Positions 29,802 to 39,570 of a stretch of DNA of 64,000 nucleotides are shown piece by piece. A program made the position numbers and the translations under genes. Source of the stretch: Helicobacteraceae bacterium (GTDB lineage Bacteria; Campylobacterota; Campylobacteria; Campylobacterales; Sulfurimonadaceae); assembly GCA_947498025.1 (NCBI GenBank), contig CANMJR010000010.1:17789-81788 (forward strand), written 5' to 3'. Each line of letters starts with the position of its first letter. The stretch's first letter is position 1. The notes under the pieces are model-generated. The model did not search any database and was not told the origin of the DNA. It was given only the letters and a program-made list of their open reading frames with translations.

Positions 29802-30932
29802 ATGAAACGCTGGATTTGGCAACAAGATAATTATCCAAACTTTACATATGACTTTAAAAAGCTTGAAGAACTTATTCAAAAAGTATCGTTAGAACAAGGG
29901 TATCTCATAGCCATAACGCAAATTATGGATAAAAAAAATATTGCAAAAAGACAATTTGATGCTTTAATGAGTGAAGCGATGAACACCTCTGCGATAGAAG
30001 GGGAGATGCTCAACCGTGATAGCGTAAAGGCTTCTATTCAAAGAAAACTCGGTTTTAAAGAGGGAAATTCTAACAGGATAGATGAAGTCTCTGATAACCT
30101 TATAGAGATACTGATAGATGCAAATACAAACCACCATGACACTCTCACCATAGAGCGACTTTTTGGTTGGCATAATGCCCTTTTTCCAAAAGGGTACAGC
30201 GGATTTTATAAAATCAACACGGCATCGTTTCGAGGTGAAGAGACAATGGAAATAGTAGGTTCTATTGCCGGAGGAGAAGAGGTTTTTTATGAAGCACCTC
30301 CAAAAGAGAGAGTAGAAAAAGAGATGCAACAGTTTTTAAACTGGTTCAACACAACGCCATCAAGCTTGATAAAAGCTTGTATTACGCATCTTTGGTTTGT
30401 TATTATTCATCCCTTTGATGATGGAAACGGCAGGATTGCCAGAGCAATTACCGATTTGGTACTATCAAATATTGAAAACTCTAAAGTTTCAAGACTCTAC
30501 TCCATGTCAAGTGCTATCCATGCGGATAGAAAAAATTACTATAAAGTCCTCGAACAAACGACTGGATACATCAAAAAAGCGGATAATCGGCTTGATATTA
30601 CTCTTTGGTGTGAATGGTTTTTATCTACTCTATACACAGCATTGAAGCAAACGAAAAAAAAGTTAGACTCTATTGTGGATAAAACAAATTTTTGGGATAA
30701 ATATAAAAACGGCAACCTCAATGCACGACAGACAAAGGTGCTTAACTTTATTCTTGATATCGGCATTGAAAATTTCAAAGGAAACATAAGTAAAAAAAAG
30801 TATATGAGCCTAGCTAACGCAGCTTCAACTACTGCTTCAAGAGATATAACACAACTACTTGAGATTGGATGTATAAAGCAAAAAGAGGGAACAAGCGGAA
30901 GAAATATCTGTTATGAGATAGTTTTGGAGTAA
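29802..30932 (+). CDS. Fic family protein with DUF4172 N-terminal domain
   Basis: 376 residues from the ATG at 29802 (AAGGA 9 nt upstream; the track start is upstream of the operator). It begins WIWQQDNYPNFTYD, the DUF4172 opening. The inhibitory helix motif T-S-A-I-E-G fits [S/T]xxxE[G/N], which blocks ATP until relieved. The catalytic Fic motif is HPFDDGNGR. A C-terminal winged-helix-like region follows (AASTTASRDITQLLEIG). Such proteins transfer AMP to target proteins and can self-regulate. The wHTH suggests it could bind its own operator. No antitoxin gene is needed because the inhibitory helix is in cis. Confidence 0.92.
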   Translation: MKRWIWQQDNYPNFTYDFKKLEELIQKVSLEQGYLIAITQIMDKKNIAKRQFDALMSEAMNTSAIEGEMLNRDSVKASIQRKLGFKEGNSNRIDEVSDNLIEILIDANTNHHDTLTIERLFGWHNALFPKGYSGFYKINTASFRGEETMEIVGSIAGGEEVFYEAPPKERVEKEMQQFLNWFNTTPSSLIKACITHLWFVIIHPFDDGNGRIARAITDLVLSNIENSKVSRLYSMSSAIHADRKNYYKVLEQTTGYIKKADNRLDITLWCEWFLSTLYTALKQTKKKLDSIVDKTNFWDKYKNGNLNARQTKVLNFILDIGIENFKGNISKKKYMSLANAASTTASRDITQLLEIGCIKQKEGTSGRNICYEIVLE

Positions 30933-31132
30933 AAAATAAGAGTTCAGACGAGACAAATCCACATGCCAAGAATATGAGTATAATCTTGACTAACTTATTG
31001 CATCACGATACTATTCTGAGATTATAAAGACTCTATTGGCTCAATCTGTAAAAAGCTTATGACTTGTACAAAACTTACGAAAAAGAGAAAAAAAATATAC
31101 AAAATATTGTACGAAGAGTTGCATAGACAGAG

Positions 31133-31978
31133 ATGAATGAAGGAAAAAGTTATTTGAAAAATGAGAGTACGGCAATCGCAATCGGCGGTTTTGACGGGAT
31201 GCATATCGGGCATCAGCATCTTTTTAACGCTTTGGGCGAAAATGGAACTATAGTCGTGATTGAGACGGGTTATGCGAATCTCACGCCTAAAAATGAGAGA
31301 GAGAAGTTCTCACACTATCCTCTCATGTATATAGAGTTGGATGATATTCGCCATCTCAGCGGTGAAGAGTTTATAACGCTTTTGAAAGATAGATTTCCTA
31401 AGCTTCAAAAGATTGTTGTCGGGTATGATTTTCATTTTGGTAAAAATAGAAAATACTCGTTTGAAGAGTTGAAAACACTCTTTGACGGAGAGGTTGTTGT
31501 CATTGATGAGGTGACGCATGAGGGCGATTCTGTCCATTCGCATAAGATAAGAGCTAAACTTCAGATAGGCGATATCAAGGGTGCAAACGCATTTTTGGGA
31601 CATAACTACACCATCCGAGGCGAACATGTGGCAGGGCAGGGAATCGGTAAAAAGGAGTTGGTGGCGACTATCAACATTACGGCAAGCGGATATTTAACAC
31701 CAAAAGAGGGTGTCTATGCGACGCTAACCCGCATAAATGATGAAGAACATTATCATCCATCAGTCTCTTTTGTCGGTCACAGAGTAACTACCGACGGCTC
31801 ATTTGCCATAGAGAGTCACATACTTGACGGTGAAGTTTTTTGCAAAGAGAAGGCAAGTATCAGTTTTGTCTCCTACATAAGAGGCAATGAAAAATTCGAG
31901 TCACTGGCAGAGTTAAAAAAGGCTATACAAAAAGATATAGCTATCGCGTCAAAAGAGCTGAAACTCTTGCAACTATAA
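31133..31978 (+). CDS. ribF: Bifunctional riboflavin kinase/FAD synthetase
   Basis: 281 residues, slightly short for RibF, as usual in Campylobacterota. The FAD synthetase nucleotidyltransferase half has GGFDGMHIGHQHL and VVGYDFHFGKNRK; the flavokinase half has YTIRGEHVAGQGIGKKEL and the later GVYATLTR. It makes FMN and FAD. A TTG at 31154 with AAGGA upstream is an alternative start. The 200 nt before it (30933-31132) show no clear gene. Confidence 0.9.
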   Translation: MNEGKSYLKNESTAIAIGGFDGMHIGHQHLFNALGENGTIVVIETGYANLTPKNEREKFSHYPLMYIELDDIRHLSGEEFITLLKDRFPKLQKIVVGYDFHFGKNRKYSFEELKTLFDGEVVVIDEVTHEGDSVHSHKIRAKLQIGDIKGANAFLGHNYTIRGEHVAGQGIGKKELVATINITASGYLTPKEGVYATLTRINDEEHYHPSVSFVGHRVTTDGSFAIESHILDGEVFCKEKASISFVSYIRGNEKFESLAELKKAIQKDIAIASKELKLLQL

Positions 31979-31987
31979 AGAGAGAAT

Positions 31988-33004
31988 ATGGAAAGAGAAT
32001 ATTTACAAGACAACAAACCGATTTATTTTGATTTTGTGCAGACACAAAAAGATTTTATAGTGGATGAAATTCCGCTCTCAGAGTTTAAAGGCAATGGGAA
32101 TTTCTTAGTTCTGCATGTAAAAAAAGTAGAACTTACAACATGGGATATGATAGCTGTCTTTGCAGAGCTGCTCAATATTCCGGCTGAGAAGATAGGCTAC
32201 GCTGGGCTAAAAGATAAACATGCAACAACAACACAGTATATATCTGTGGAAGCAAAATTTGAAAAACATCTGAAAAAGTTTAAACATCCGCAGATAAAAA
32301 TTTTAAAAACAACGAGACACACGCACTCCATTCGGATGGGTGATTTGACCGGAAACAGATTTAGTATCAATCTTTTTGATGTGGATGATATTAAAGCCGG
32401 TCAAATAGAAAAGCTGGCAAGAAAAGGTGAAAAATCAGGAATTCCAAACTACTTTGGCTACCAAAGATTTGGGCGAGATAACGATTCGATTGAACAGGCA
32501 AAAGAGATGATTGCCGGAGATTTGTACATAAAAGATGCAAAACTCAAAAAGTTTTTAATCTCTGTATATCAAAGCGTGCGTTTTAACGAGTGGCTCAAAG
32601 AGCGAGTGCTTTTAAGCCGTGAAAAAAATAGCGGCAACTTCATGCTGCTTGATGGAGATGTTTACCTTTCAAATGAAGAAAAAATTTTTACTCCAAAAAA
32701 TATTCCTTTAAAAGATTTTGAAGATAAAAAAGTTATTCCTACAGGATTGTTGTGCGGCAGAGATGTTTATCGTGCACGCGATGCGGCAAGAGAGATAGAG
32801 GAGAAATATGATGATGAATTTTTGTATGAAAAGGGACTTAGAAGAGAGGCTTTGGTATTTCCTTATACGCTAGAACTGAAGTACAACAAAAACTTCGGCA
32901 TCATGAATATAAGCTTCAGTCTTCCAAAAGGTGCGTATGCCACTGTATTTTTAGAGAGTATCGCAAATAGAAATTTCAGCGCCAAAGATGTGAAGTTGAA
33001 ATAA
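31988..33004 (+). CDS. truD: tRNA pseudouridine(13) synthase TruD
   Basis: 338 residues. KIGYAGLKDKHATTTQY contains the catalytic Asp of the TruD family, and NYFGYQRFGRDN is the second conserved motif. It isomerises U13 in tRNA-Glu. It follows ribF by 9 nt and is probably in the same transcript. Confidence 0.95.
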   Translation: MEREYLQDNKPIYFDFVQTQKDFIVDEIPLSEFKGNGNFLVLHVKKVELTTWDMIAVFAELLNIPAEKIGYAGLKDKHATTTQYISVEAKFEKHLKKFKHPQIKILKTTRHTHSIRMGDLTGNRFSINLFDVDDIKAGQIEKLARKGEKSGIPNYFGYQRFGRDNDSIEQAKEMIAGDLYIKDAKLKKFLISVYQSVRFNEWLKERVLLSREKNSGNFMLLDGDVYLSNEEKIFTPKNIPLKDFEDKKVIPTGLLCGRDVYRARDAAREIEEKYDDEFLYEKGLRREALVFPYTLELKYNKNFGIMNISFSLPKGAYATVFLESIANRNFSAKDVKLK

Positions 33005-33050
33005 TTCACAAAATTCGTACAATATTATAAAAGTTTAATGAAGCTTTGAC

Positions 33051-33056
33051 TATAAT
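33051..33056 (+). promoter_or_regulatory. Probable -10 box for atpB
   Basis: TATAAT in the short gap after truD, 33 nt before the atpB ATG. It is preceded by TTGAC, which lies too close to be a -35 element. Confidence 0.5.
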
Positions 33057-33088
33057 TTCATAATTTTTTAAGACTAGGGAGCACGCCT

Positions 33089-33763
33089 ATGGGTGAATTG
33101 TTTACTTTTTTCGGAGTATTTTCTCACGATAAAACTTTTATATATGTAACACACATGTTACTATCTGCCGGAATCGCTTTGATGCTTGTTAAAATAGCTA
33201 TGTCAAATCTTCAGCTTGTTCCAAGAGGAACTCAAAATGTGATGGAAGCATACATTTCAGGTGTTCTTAAAATGGGAACAGATGTAATGGGCGCAGAGCC
33301 TGCACGTCGTTACCTTCCGCTTGTTGCTACAATCGGTCTTTTTGTAGGAATTGCAAACTTAATCGGTGTATTACCAGGTTTTGAAGCTCCGACTGCATTT
33401 TTAGAAATGCCGCTTACACTTGCTCTAGTTGTATTTGTTTACTACAACTTTGAGGGTATTCGCCGTCAAGGTATTGTAAAGTACTTTAAGCACTTTTTAG
33501 GACCTGTTTGGTGGTTGTATTGGTTAATGTTTCCAATCGAAATTGTTTCTCACTTTTCTCGTTTAATCTCACTTAGTTTCCGTCTTTTTGGAAATGTAAA
33601 AGGTGATGACATGTTCTTGATGGTAATTTTGATGTTGGCTCCTTGGGTTTTACCGATGGTTCCATTTGCTCTTCTTACTTTTATGGCATTCTTGCAAGCT
33701 TTCATTTTCATGATGCTTACTTATGTTTACCTTGGTGGCGCAATCGCTGTTGACGAACACTAG
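33089..33763 (+). CDS. atpB: F1Fo ATP synthase subunit a
   Basis: 224 residues with five to six membrane segments. The conserved Arg of the proton channel is in [14 protein letters not shown] (helix 4/5), and the C-terminal helix is [14 protein letters not shown]. It forms the stator half-channels of the Fo motor. It stands apart from the other atp genes, which is usual in Campylobacterota. Confidence 0.96.
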   Translation: MGELFTFFGVFSHDKTFIYVTHMLLSAGIALMLVKIAMSNLQLVPRGTQNVMEAYISGVLKMGTDVMGAEPARRYLPLVATIGLFVGIANLIGVLPGFEAPTAFLEMPLTLALVVFVYYNFEGIRRQGIVKYFKHFLGPVWWLYWLMFPIEIVSHFSRLISLSFRLFGNVKGDDMFLMVILMLAPWVLPMVPFALLTFMAFLQAFIFMMLTYVYLGGAIAVDEH

Positions 33764-33772
33764 TAGTTTTCT

Positions 33773-34036
33773 ATGCAAAAAGATATATTCGACAGAATTA
33801 TAAGCTTTTTGCTTGGAGCCTCTTGGGGTATCGTTATTTTTGGTACCCTTATAGTTTTTAATATATTTCTTCCTTTTGGCATCAGCCTATCTATCTTTAT
33901 CACAACACTTTTTATCATTGTTTCTCTCTTTCTTATTTTAGCTCTGGATGCTTTTTCTGTAAATAAACAAAGATTGGCAGAAGCACAAAAACAGACAAAA
34001 CTTTTGGAAAAAATCTACTCAAAACATACAAAATAG
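33773..34036 (+). CDS. Two-TM membrane protein of unknown function
   Basis: 87 residues with two hydrophobic helices (about 12-33 and 36-58) and a charged coiled-coil tail (QRLAEAQKQTKLLEKI). It begins 9 nt after atpB and its stop overlaps the next start (TAGTG). Position suggests an accessory membrane protein co-expressed with atpB, but no family is recognised. Confidence 0.7.
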   Translation: MQKDIFDRIISFLLGASWGIVIFGTLIVFNIFLPFGISLSIFITTLFIIVSLFLILALDAFSVNKQRLAEAQKQTKLLEKIYSKHTK

Positions 34037-34434
34037 TGTTGAGTAAAAAAACTGTTTCAATTCTATTTACTTTTATAGCGGCTCTTCTTTATCTTCTGTT
34101 TGAAGATGATATTGCACCTCAAAAACTCTCTACCGCAAACCATAATGAAAAATACTACCAGACTAAAATGTGTAATGCTTTAGGCGGAAAAATGGAAGTT
34201 GTTTTGGAAGATAGGGCAAGAATCGACTGCCTCACTTCAGAGTATGCAATTGAGGTGGATTTTGCCGAAAAGTGGGCTGAAGGAATCGGTCAATCACTCT
34301 ATTATGCAGAGATGAGTGGAAAAAAACCGGCCGTCGGGCTTATTTCCGGAGCAGGCGATGCAAAATTTGTCAGCAGAATAAGCAGAGTTGCTAAAACGCA
34401 TAACATAAAAATTATTATCATAGATGAAGAGTAA
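34036..34434 (+). CDS. Membrane-anchored PD-(D/E)xK-like protein
   Basis: 132 residues with a GTG start overlapping the previous stop. One N-terminal membrane segment (about 6-22) is followed by a compact domain: RIDCLTSEYAIEVDFAEKWAEGIGQSLYYA, then a hydrophobic strand. The D...E-x-D-x-x-x-K pattern and the GQ helix resemble PD-(D/E)xK nuclease folds, and a family of small Campylobacterota proteins shows it. Whether it is catalytic, or why a nuclease fold would be tethered outside the membrane, is unknown. Confidence 0.7.
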   Translation: MLSKKTVSILFTFIAALLYLLFEDDIAPQKLSTANHNEKYYQTKMCNALGGKMEVVLEDRARIDCLTSEYAIEVDFAEKWAEGIGQSLYYAEMSGKKPAVGLISGAGDAKFVSRISRVAKTHNIKIIIIDEE

Positions 34435-34583
34435 AAGAAAAAAATCACAAATCTATAGTAAAAGTTTGAATAATTTAGCAATGAATAAAGACAAATATTT
34501 CCACATGTCAAGCCCTCTTTATCAGATTTAAAAGATAATTTAGATAACATAAAAACCTAATTTTTTAAAATTTAAGGAACGAT

Positions 34584-36008
34584 ATGTTTGAAACAGTTAT
34601 AGGACTTGAAGTCCATGTGCAACTCAATACAAAAACTAAACTTTTTTGCTCGTGCGCTACGAGTTTTAATCACAAACAAAATACAAATACCTGCCCGACA
34701 TGTTTGGCTCTTCCCGGAGCTTTGCCTGTTTTGAATAAAGAGGTGCTTCACAAGGCTATTATGCTTGGAACGGCGATTGATGCGACTATAAACAGGACTT
34801 CTTATTTTGACAGAAAATCCTACTTTTATCCTGATAGTCCATCGGCATATCAGATTACGCAGCTTTATACTCCCGTGGTTGAACATGGAAAACTTCGTAT
34901 TGATTTTGAGGATGGTACACATAAAACTATCCGTATTAATCGTGCGCACATAGAAGCGGATGCGGGGAAAAACATACATGAGGGCGATATTTCTAAGGTG
35001 GATTTGAATCGTGCAGGAACGCCGCTTTTAGAGATTGTCTCAGAGCCCGACATGCGAAATAGTGAAGAGGTGATTCTCTATCTTAAAAAACTTCACTCCA
35101 TCATCCGTTACCTCGACATCGGCGATGCAAACATGCAAGAGGGTTCGTTCCGTGTGGATGTAAATGTCTCTATCCGTCCAAAAGGGGATGAAAAACTCTA
35201 CACGCGTGTTGAGATAAAAAATATCAACAGCTTTAAATTTATTCAAAAAGCGATAGAACTTGAAGTCGCTCGTCAAAAAGAGGCGTGGGAAGATGGCGTT
35301 TATGAGAAAGAGATTTGTCAAGAGACTAGACTTTTTGACCAGACAAAACAGGAAACCCGCTCCATGCGTGGGAAAGAGGAGGCAGCGGATTACCGTTACT
35401 TCCCAGAGCCTGATTTGCTTAAGGCTGTTGTGACTGATGCGATGATGGTAGAGTTTAGTGTTATTCCAGAGCTTCCGGATCAAAAAATGGCTCGATTTGT
35501 AAGCGAATACGGAATGAATGAGTACAGTGCGAGTGTTCTTACATCAAGCGTTGAAATGGCTCACTTTTTTGAAGCGATGATGGCAGAGGGTATCAGTGCT
35601 AAAAATGCTCTGACATGGCTTACAACAGAGCTTCAAGGTCGCCTAAAGGGTGAGATGAATATCACAAATTCACCGGTGGATGCCAAAAAATTGGGTCACT
35701 TGGTGAAACGAATAGAAGATGGCACAATCAGCGGAAAAGCGGCTAAAGAGGTACTTGATTATTTGATGGAGAATGAGAGTGATGTTGATAGCGTAATCGA
35801 CACATTAGGACTCAAACAAGTGAGTGACACGGGTGCCATCGAAGCTATTTGTGATGCCGTTATAGCTGCAAATCCAGACAAAGCCGAGGAGTACAGAAGC
35901 GGAAAAGATAAGCTTTTCGGCTTCTTCGTAGGGCAGGTTATGAAAGAGAGCAAAGGGAGTGCGAACCCTCAAACTGTAAATGAGTTACTTAAAGCTAAGC
36001 TTGGATAA
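34584..36008 (+). CDS. gatB: Aspartyl/glutamyl-tRNA(Asn/Gln) amidotransferase subunit B
   Basis: 474 residues. It opens [21 protein letters not shown] and carries [23 protein letters not shown] and the C-terminal YqeY-like domain, all GatB signatures. With GatA and GatC it converts mischarged Glu-tRNA(Gln) or Asp-tRNA(Asn). gatA and gatC are elsewhere. The next gene's ATG follows its stop directly. Confidence 0.97.
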   Translation: MFETVIGLEVHVQLNTKTKLFCSCATSFNHKQNTNTCPTCLALPGALPVLNKEVLHKAIMLGTAIDATINRTSYFDRKSYFYPDSPSAYQITQLYTPVVEHGKLRIDFEDGTHKTIRINRAHIEADAGKNIHEGDISKVDLNRAGTPLLEIVSEPDMRNSEEVILYLKKLHSIIRYLDIGDANMQEGSFRVDVNVSIRPKGDEKLYTRVEIKNINSFKFIQKAIELEVARQKEAWEDGVYEKEICQETRLFDQTKQETRSMRGKEEAADYRYFPEPDLLKAVVTDAMMVEFSVIPELPDQKMARFVSEYGMNEYSASVLTSSVEMAHFFEAMMAEGISAKNALTWLTTELQGRLKGEMNITNSPVDAKKLGHLVKRIEDGTISGKAAKEVLDYLMENESDVDSVIDTLGLKQVSDTGAIEAICDAVIAANPDKAEEYRSGKDKLFGFFVGQVMKESKGSANPQTVNELLKAKLG

Positions 36009-37574
36009 ATGAACTTTTTTTCCCGCCTTATAGTTGATATTGCCTATTTTATACATACATCAGATGCGTATCAACATAAGAAGCGATTTTTTTATGACCT
36101 TTTAGAGAATAATAAATACAAGTATAAAAAAGTATTTGATATTTTTATGATAATACTCATTTTTTTGAGTGTCTTTATTTTGATTTCTGAAGTAAAACAT
36201 CAAGTTCCTGCGTATATAAAATATTTCAATATATATGTTATCTCAATTATTTTTTTCATAGAGTATCTACTGAGATTTTGGACGAGCAGCAGTGTTTGTG
36301 AGATTATTATTGCAAAGAGTGAACATGATACGATGCTAGGAAGAGAATTCTCTCTCTCTCGAGCTATCATCAAGGTACTCAAAGCAAAGTTAAATTTTAT
36401 TTTTTCATTTAAAGCGATTATAGATTTACTTGCAATCTTGCCTTTTTTCCATGAACTCAGACTTCTTCGTCTTTTTGTTCTTTTTCGAGTGTTCAAGCTT
36501 TTTCGTTATACGACAAGTTTTCAGATTTTTGCTTCCGTTTTATCTACAAAAAAATTTGAATTTATAATTCTTTTGATGTTCGCATCTATTGTCGTTTTTG
36601 TCTCTTCTGTTCTTGTTTATGTGATGGAAGCAAACAATCCAGATTCACCTGTGAACACTCTTTTTGATGCACTCTATTGGTCGATTGTGACTATTTCAAC
36701 GGTTGGATACGGCGATGTTACGGCAGTTACTACCGAGGGTCGCATTGTTGCCATGTTTGTCATTATTGCAGGGGTTTCTGTTTTGGCGTTTACAACTTCT
36801 ATCGTTGTTTCTGCTTTTACCGAAAAGCTTGATGAGATTAAAGAGACAAAAACAATCGAAGATATCAGGAAGCTCAAAAAATTTTATCTCATTTGCGGAT
36901 ATGAGCAAGTAGCCCAAGAAGTTGCAAAAAAGTTGGCAAATTCTATGACAACTATTATTGTTTTAGATGAAGATGAACATAGAATTGCACATGCCAAAAG
37001 AGATGGACTTGTGGCTCTCAATTATGATCCGGGCGATACACATAGTTATAAAAAAATTGGCTTAGATTTGAGTACACAAGTCAAATCTGTTTTGTGTTTG
37101 AGAGAGAGTGATGTAGAGAATGTTTACACAACGCTTACAATTCGCTCTATAGATAAAGAGGTCAATATCGTTTCGCTTTTGATGGATGATACAAATAGAA
37201 ATAAATTAACTTTTGCCGGTGTAAATGAGATACTTTATCCAAAAGGTTTAGTCGGCATGATTTCTAAAGAACTCATAGGGCGACCTGTTGCGTTTGAGGT
37301 AATTCATGCTCTGAGAAATGAATATTTTGGTGTAAACATCGAAGAGATACTGGTAGATGACAGAATGAGTGAAAAAATTATCTATGTAAATGAACTCAAC
37401 AACACGAAGTTTAGAGTTGTACTGCTGGGAATTTACAAAAAAGATACGAAGAGATTTTTCTTTAATCCAATCGATGCAACAATGCTTGAGAGCGGAGACT
37501 ATCTTCTTGTCATCGGAAAAACTATCTTTATCAAAGAGTTTGAGAAATATTTACATAAGAAGACTAAAAAATGA
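36009..37574 (+). CDS. Voltage-gated-type K+ channel with RCK/TrkA-N domains
   Basis: 521 residues. Six membrane segments: the S4-like helix is RLLRLFVLFRVFKLFR with regularly spaced Arg/Lys, and the selectivity filter is TVGYGD. The cytoplasmic part holds an RCK domain: FYLICGYEQVAQEVAKKL is the Rossmann strand (the usual GxGxxG is relaxed to CGYEQ), followed by a TrkA-C-like domain. It gates K+ efflux in response to ligand or voltage. It overlaps the next gene by 4 nt. Confidence 0.92.
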   Translation: MNFFSRLIVDIAYFIHTSDAYQHKKRFFYDLLENNKYKYKKVFDIFMIILIFLSVFILISEVKHQVPAYIKYFNIYVISIIFFIEYLLRFWTSSSVCEIIIAKSEHDTMLGREFSLSRAIIKVLKAKLNFIFSFKAIIDLLAILPFFHELRLLRLFVLFRVFKLFRYTTSFQIFASVLSTKKFEFIILLMFASIVVFVSSVLVYVMEANNPDSPVNTLFDALYWSIVTISTVGYGDVTAVTTEGRIVAMFVIIAGVSVLAFTTSIVVSAFTEKLDEIKETKTIEDIRKLKKFYLICGYEQVAQEVAKKLANSMTTIIVLDEDEHRIAHAKRDGLVALNYDPGDTHSYKKIGLDLSTQVKSVLCLRESDVENVYTTLTIRSIDKEVNIVSLLMDDTNRNKLTFAGVNEILYPKGLVGMISKELIGRPVAFEVIHALRNEYFGVNIEEILVDDRMSEKIIYVNELNNTKFRVVLLGIYKKDTKRFFFNPIDATMLESGDYLLVIGKTIFIKEFEKYLHKKTKK

Positions 37575-38299
37575 AAAGTAAAATGGCTCTAATTTTTGGA
37601 TACAACGATTATGCTTTAGAGATAGCAAAGAATATTGCAGATAAATATGGCAGCGTAGTTATTTACAGCCTCCATAGTGAGCAAGACAGTTTAAAAAACA
37701 AATCAGATTTTGAGATAAGAGGTCTGGATTTAAGCGACAATTGGGACGGAATAAATGAAAATTTTGATTTTGAAAATTCTATAGCATTTTGTGTACTTGA
37801 AGATAGTGCAGAAAATATATTTTTAACTATATCTTTAAGGTCTCTGTTTAGCGACTTACATATTATTGCACTATCAAACAATAAAGAAACGGCGAACAAA
37901 CTACAAATGGCAGGGGCAAACAGAGTAATTCCACTCGTTCAAACTACTGCAGAGATGATTGCAGAGATGATGGAAAAGCCTATTGTCAAAGAAGTTTTTC
38001 ATAAAATTTTATTTGAAAGCGGTGAGTTAAAAATCACTCAGGTAAAAATTAATGCAAGCAATGAATATATCGGCAAAGAAATTTCTCAATTGGATTGGAA
38101 CGATAAATATGGAGTTATACCTCTTTCTATGGTACATGAAGATATGAGAAGTGAGTTCATATACTCCTCAAAAATAAAGCATCATGTAATACAAGAGGGT
38201 GATCTGTTTGTTATTGTAGGATACGAAAATTGTATTCAAGAGTTTGAAAAATCAATAGGGAGCAGATACGATGTCAATTGGTGTAATTGGAGCAGGTAA
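37571..38299 (+). CDS. TrkA/RCK-type nucleotide-binding protein
   Basis: 242 residues. MALIFGYNDYALEIAKNIA is a relaxed Rossmann start; VIPLVQTTAEMIAEMME and the C-terminal VIQEGDLFVIVGYE fit a TrkA-N plus TrkA-C pair without membrane segments. It starts ATGA with the K+ channel gene, so it is probably its regulatory partner. The ligand-binding GxGxxG is degenerate in both proteins. It overlaps gpsA by 29 nt. Confidence 0.85.
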   Translation: MKSKMALIFGYNDYALEIAKNIADKYGSVVIYSLHSEQDSLKNKSDFEIRGLDLSDNWDGINENFDFENSIAFCVLEDSAENIFLTISLRSLFSDLHIIALSNNKETANKLQMAGANRVIPLVQTTAEMIAEMMEKPIVKEVFHKILFESGELKITQVKINASNEYIGKEISQLDWNDKYGVIPLSMVHEDMRSEFIYSSKIKHHVIQEGDLFVIVGYENCIQEFEKSIGSRYDVNWCNWSR

Positions 38300-39158
38300 A
38301 TGGGGTTCTGCCCTAGCTTACGCGCTCTCAAAAAATAATAAAGTTTTTATACACTCAAGAACACCCAGAAATATTGAAAATTTTGTCTCTTTGGAAGAGA
38401 TTTTGAAGTCTGAATATCTTGTAATCGCTATACCTGCGCAACAGATAGCATCATGGCTTAGAGAGAATTTTGTCTTTAAAAATCAAAAGATTTTAGTCGC
38501 TTCAAAGGGAATAGAGGCCTCAAGCGGAAAGTTTCTCAACGAGATATATTCCGAGTTTGTTCCGGACGCAAACATTGCTTTTTTATCGGGTCCCTCTTTT
38601 GCAACAGAGGTTATGAAATCACTCCCTACCGCACTTGTTGTTAACTCTTACAACGAAGAGTTGAGCAAAGAGTTTGCCTCGTTTTTTCCTGATTTTATAA
38701 AAACATACACCTCTACGGATGTGGTCGGTGCAGAGATTGCAGGTGCATACAAAAATGTAATAGCCATCGCCGCCGGAATATGCGAGGGTCTCTCTCTCGG
38801 CAAAAATGCTGCTGCCGCACTTATCTCAAGAGGTTTGGTAGAGATGCAGAGATTTGGCAAGGTTTACGGTGCAAAAGAGGAGAGTTTTGTGGGTTTAAGC
38901 GGTGCAGGGGATTTGTTTTTAACTGCTTCGTCTCCCATGAGCCGGAACTTTCGCGTCGGTTTGGGTCTTGCTTGCGGAAAAACAAAAGAGCAGATTGTAG
39001 AAGAGTTAGGAGAGGTTGCAGAGGGGATAGAAACGGCATATGCACTTCATAAAATAGCCAAAGAAAAAGAGTTGTATCTGCCGATAGCCAGAGAAGTATA
39101 TGAGCTGCTTGAGGGAAAAAATCCGCATATCTCTTTGAGAGATTTGCTTTCAAACTGA
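38271..39158 (+). CDS. gpsA: Glycerol-3-phosphate dehydrogenase [NAD(P)+]
   Basis: 295 residues, slightly short but complete. IGVIGAGKWGSALAYAL is the NAD(P) fold, GPSFATEVMKSLPTALV and AGAYKNVIAIAAG contain the catalytic Lys residues. It makes sn-glycerol-3-phosphate for phospholipids. The start lies inside the preceding gene, so translation is coupled. Confidence 0.96.
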   Translation: MSIGVIGAGKWGSALAYALSKNNKVFIHSRTPRNIENFVSLEEILKSEYLVIAIPAQQIASWLRENFVFKNQKILVASKGIEASSGKFLNEIYSEFVPDANIAFLSGPSFATEVMKSLPTALVVNSYNEELSKEFASFFPDFIKTYTSTDVVGAEIAGAYKNVIAIAAGICEGLSLGKNAAAALISRGLVEMQRFGKVYGAKEESFVGLSGAGDLFLTASSPMSRNFRVGLGLACGKTKEQIVEELGEVAEGIETAYALHKIAKEKELYLPIAREVYELLEGKNPHISLRDLLSN

Positions 39159-39241
39159 AGCAACGCCTAAATCTTTTTGCATTTATCTCAAAATTAGATA
39201 GTTATCGATAGAATTTCGCTATATTTTTTAAGGTGTAAATA

Positions 39242-39535
39242 ATGGTTGTTCATATAGTAATGTTTAAGTTTAAGGATGAAAACAAGGCTCTCAATATAGC
39301 GAAAGTTCAGAACAAGTTGATGAGCTTAGAGGGTAAAATTCCGTTTTTAAAATCTATGGAAGTCGGTATAAATTTTGATGAGTCCGAGAGAGCTTTTGAT
39401 ATGTCTCTTTATAGCACTTTTGAAGATAGAAGAGATTTAAAAGCGTATGCGGCGCATGAAGAGCATTTAAAAGTTGTTGAACTTATCAAACAAGTGACAA
39501 CAGAATCTAAAGTAGTGGATTATATTTTAGAGTAA
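39242..39535 (+). CDS. Dabb (stress-responsive alpha-beta barrel) protein
   Basis: 97 residues: VVHIVMFKFKDENKA at the start and AYAAHEEHLKVVELIKQV near the end are the Dabb hallmarks. These dimeric ferredoxin-fold proteins bind varied small molecules; the bacterial role is unclear. It ends at a bidirectional terminator. Confidence 0.9.
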   Translation: MVVHIVMFKFKDENKALNIAKVQNKLMSLEGKIPFLKSMEVGINFDESERAFDMSLYSTFEDRRDLKAYAAHEEHLKVVELIKQVTTESKVVDYILE

Positions 39536-39540
39536 AATTG

Positions 39541-39564
39541 TTTCCACATGCCCTCATGTGGAAA
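39541..39564. terminator. Bidirectional terminator
   Basis: TTTCCACATG-CCCT-CATGTGGAAA, a perfect 10-bp stem with a 4-nt loop, with A/T-rich flanks on both sides. It separates the convergent Dabb and cytochrome c genes. Confidence 0.75.
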
Positions 39565-39570
39565 TCTCAA

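Noticed and set aside
29250-30932. Two-gene toxin-antitoxin system made of the coiled-coil protein and Fic
   Set aside because: The Fic carries its inhibitory motif in cis, and the upstream protein is a membrane protein separated by about 115 nt with its own operator region.
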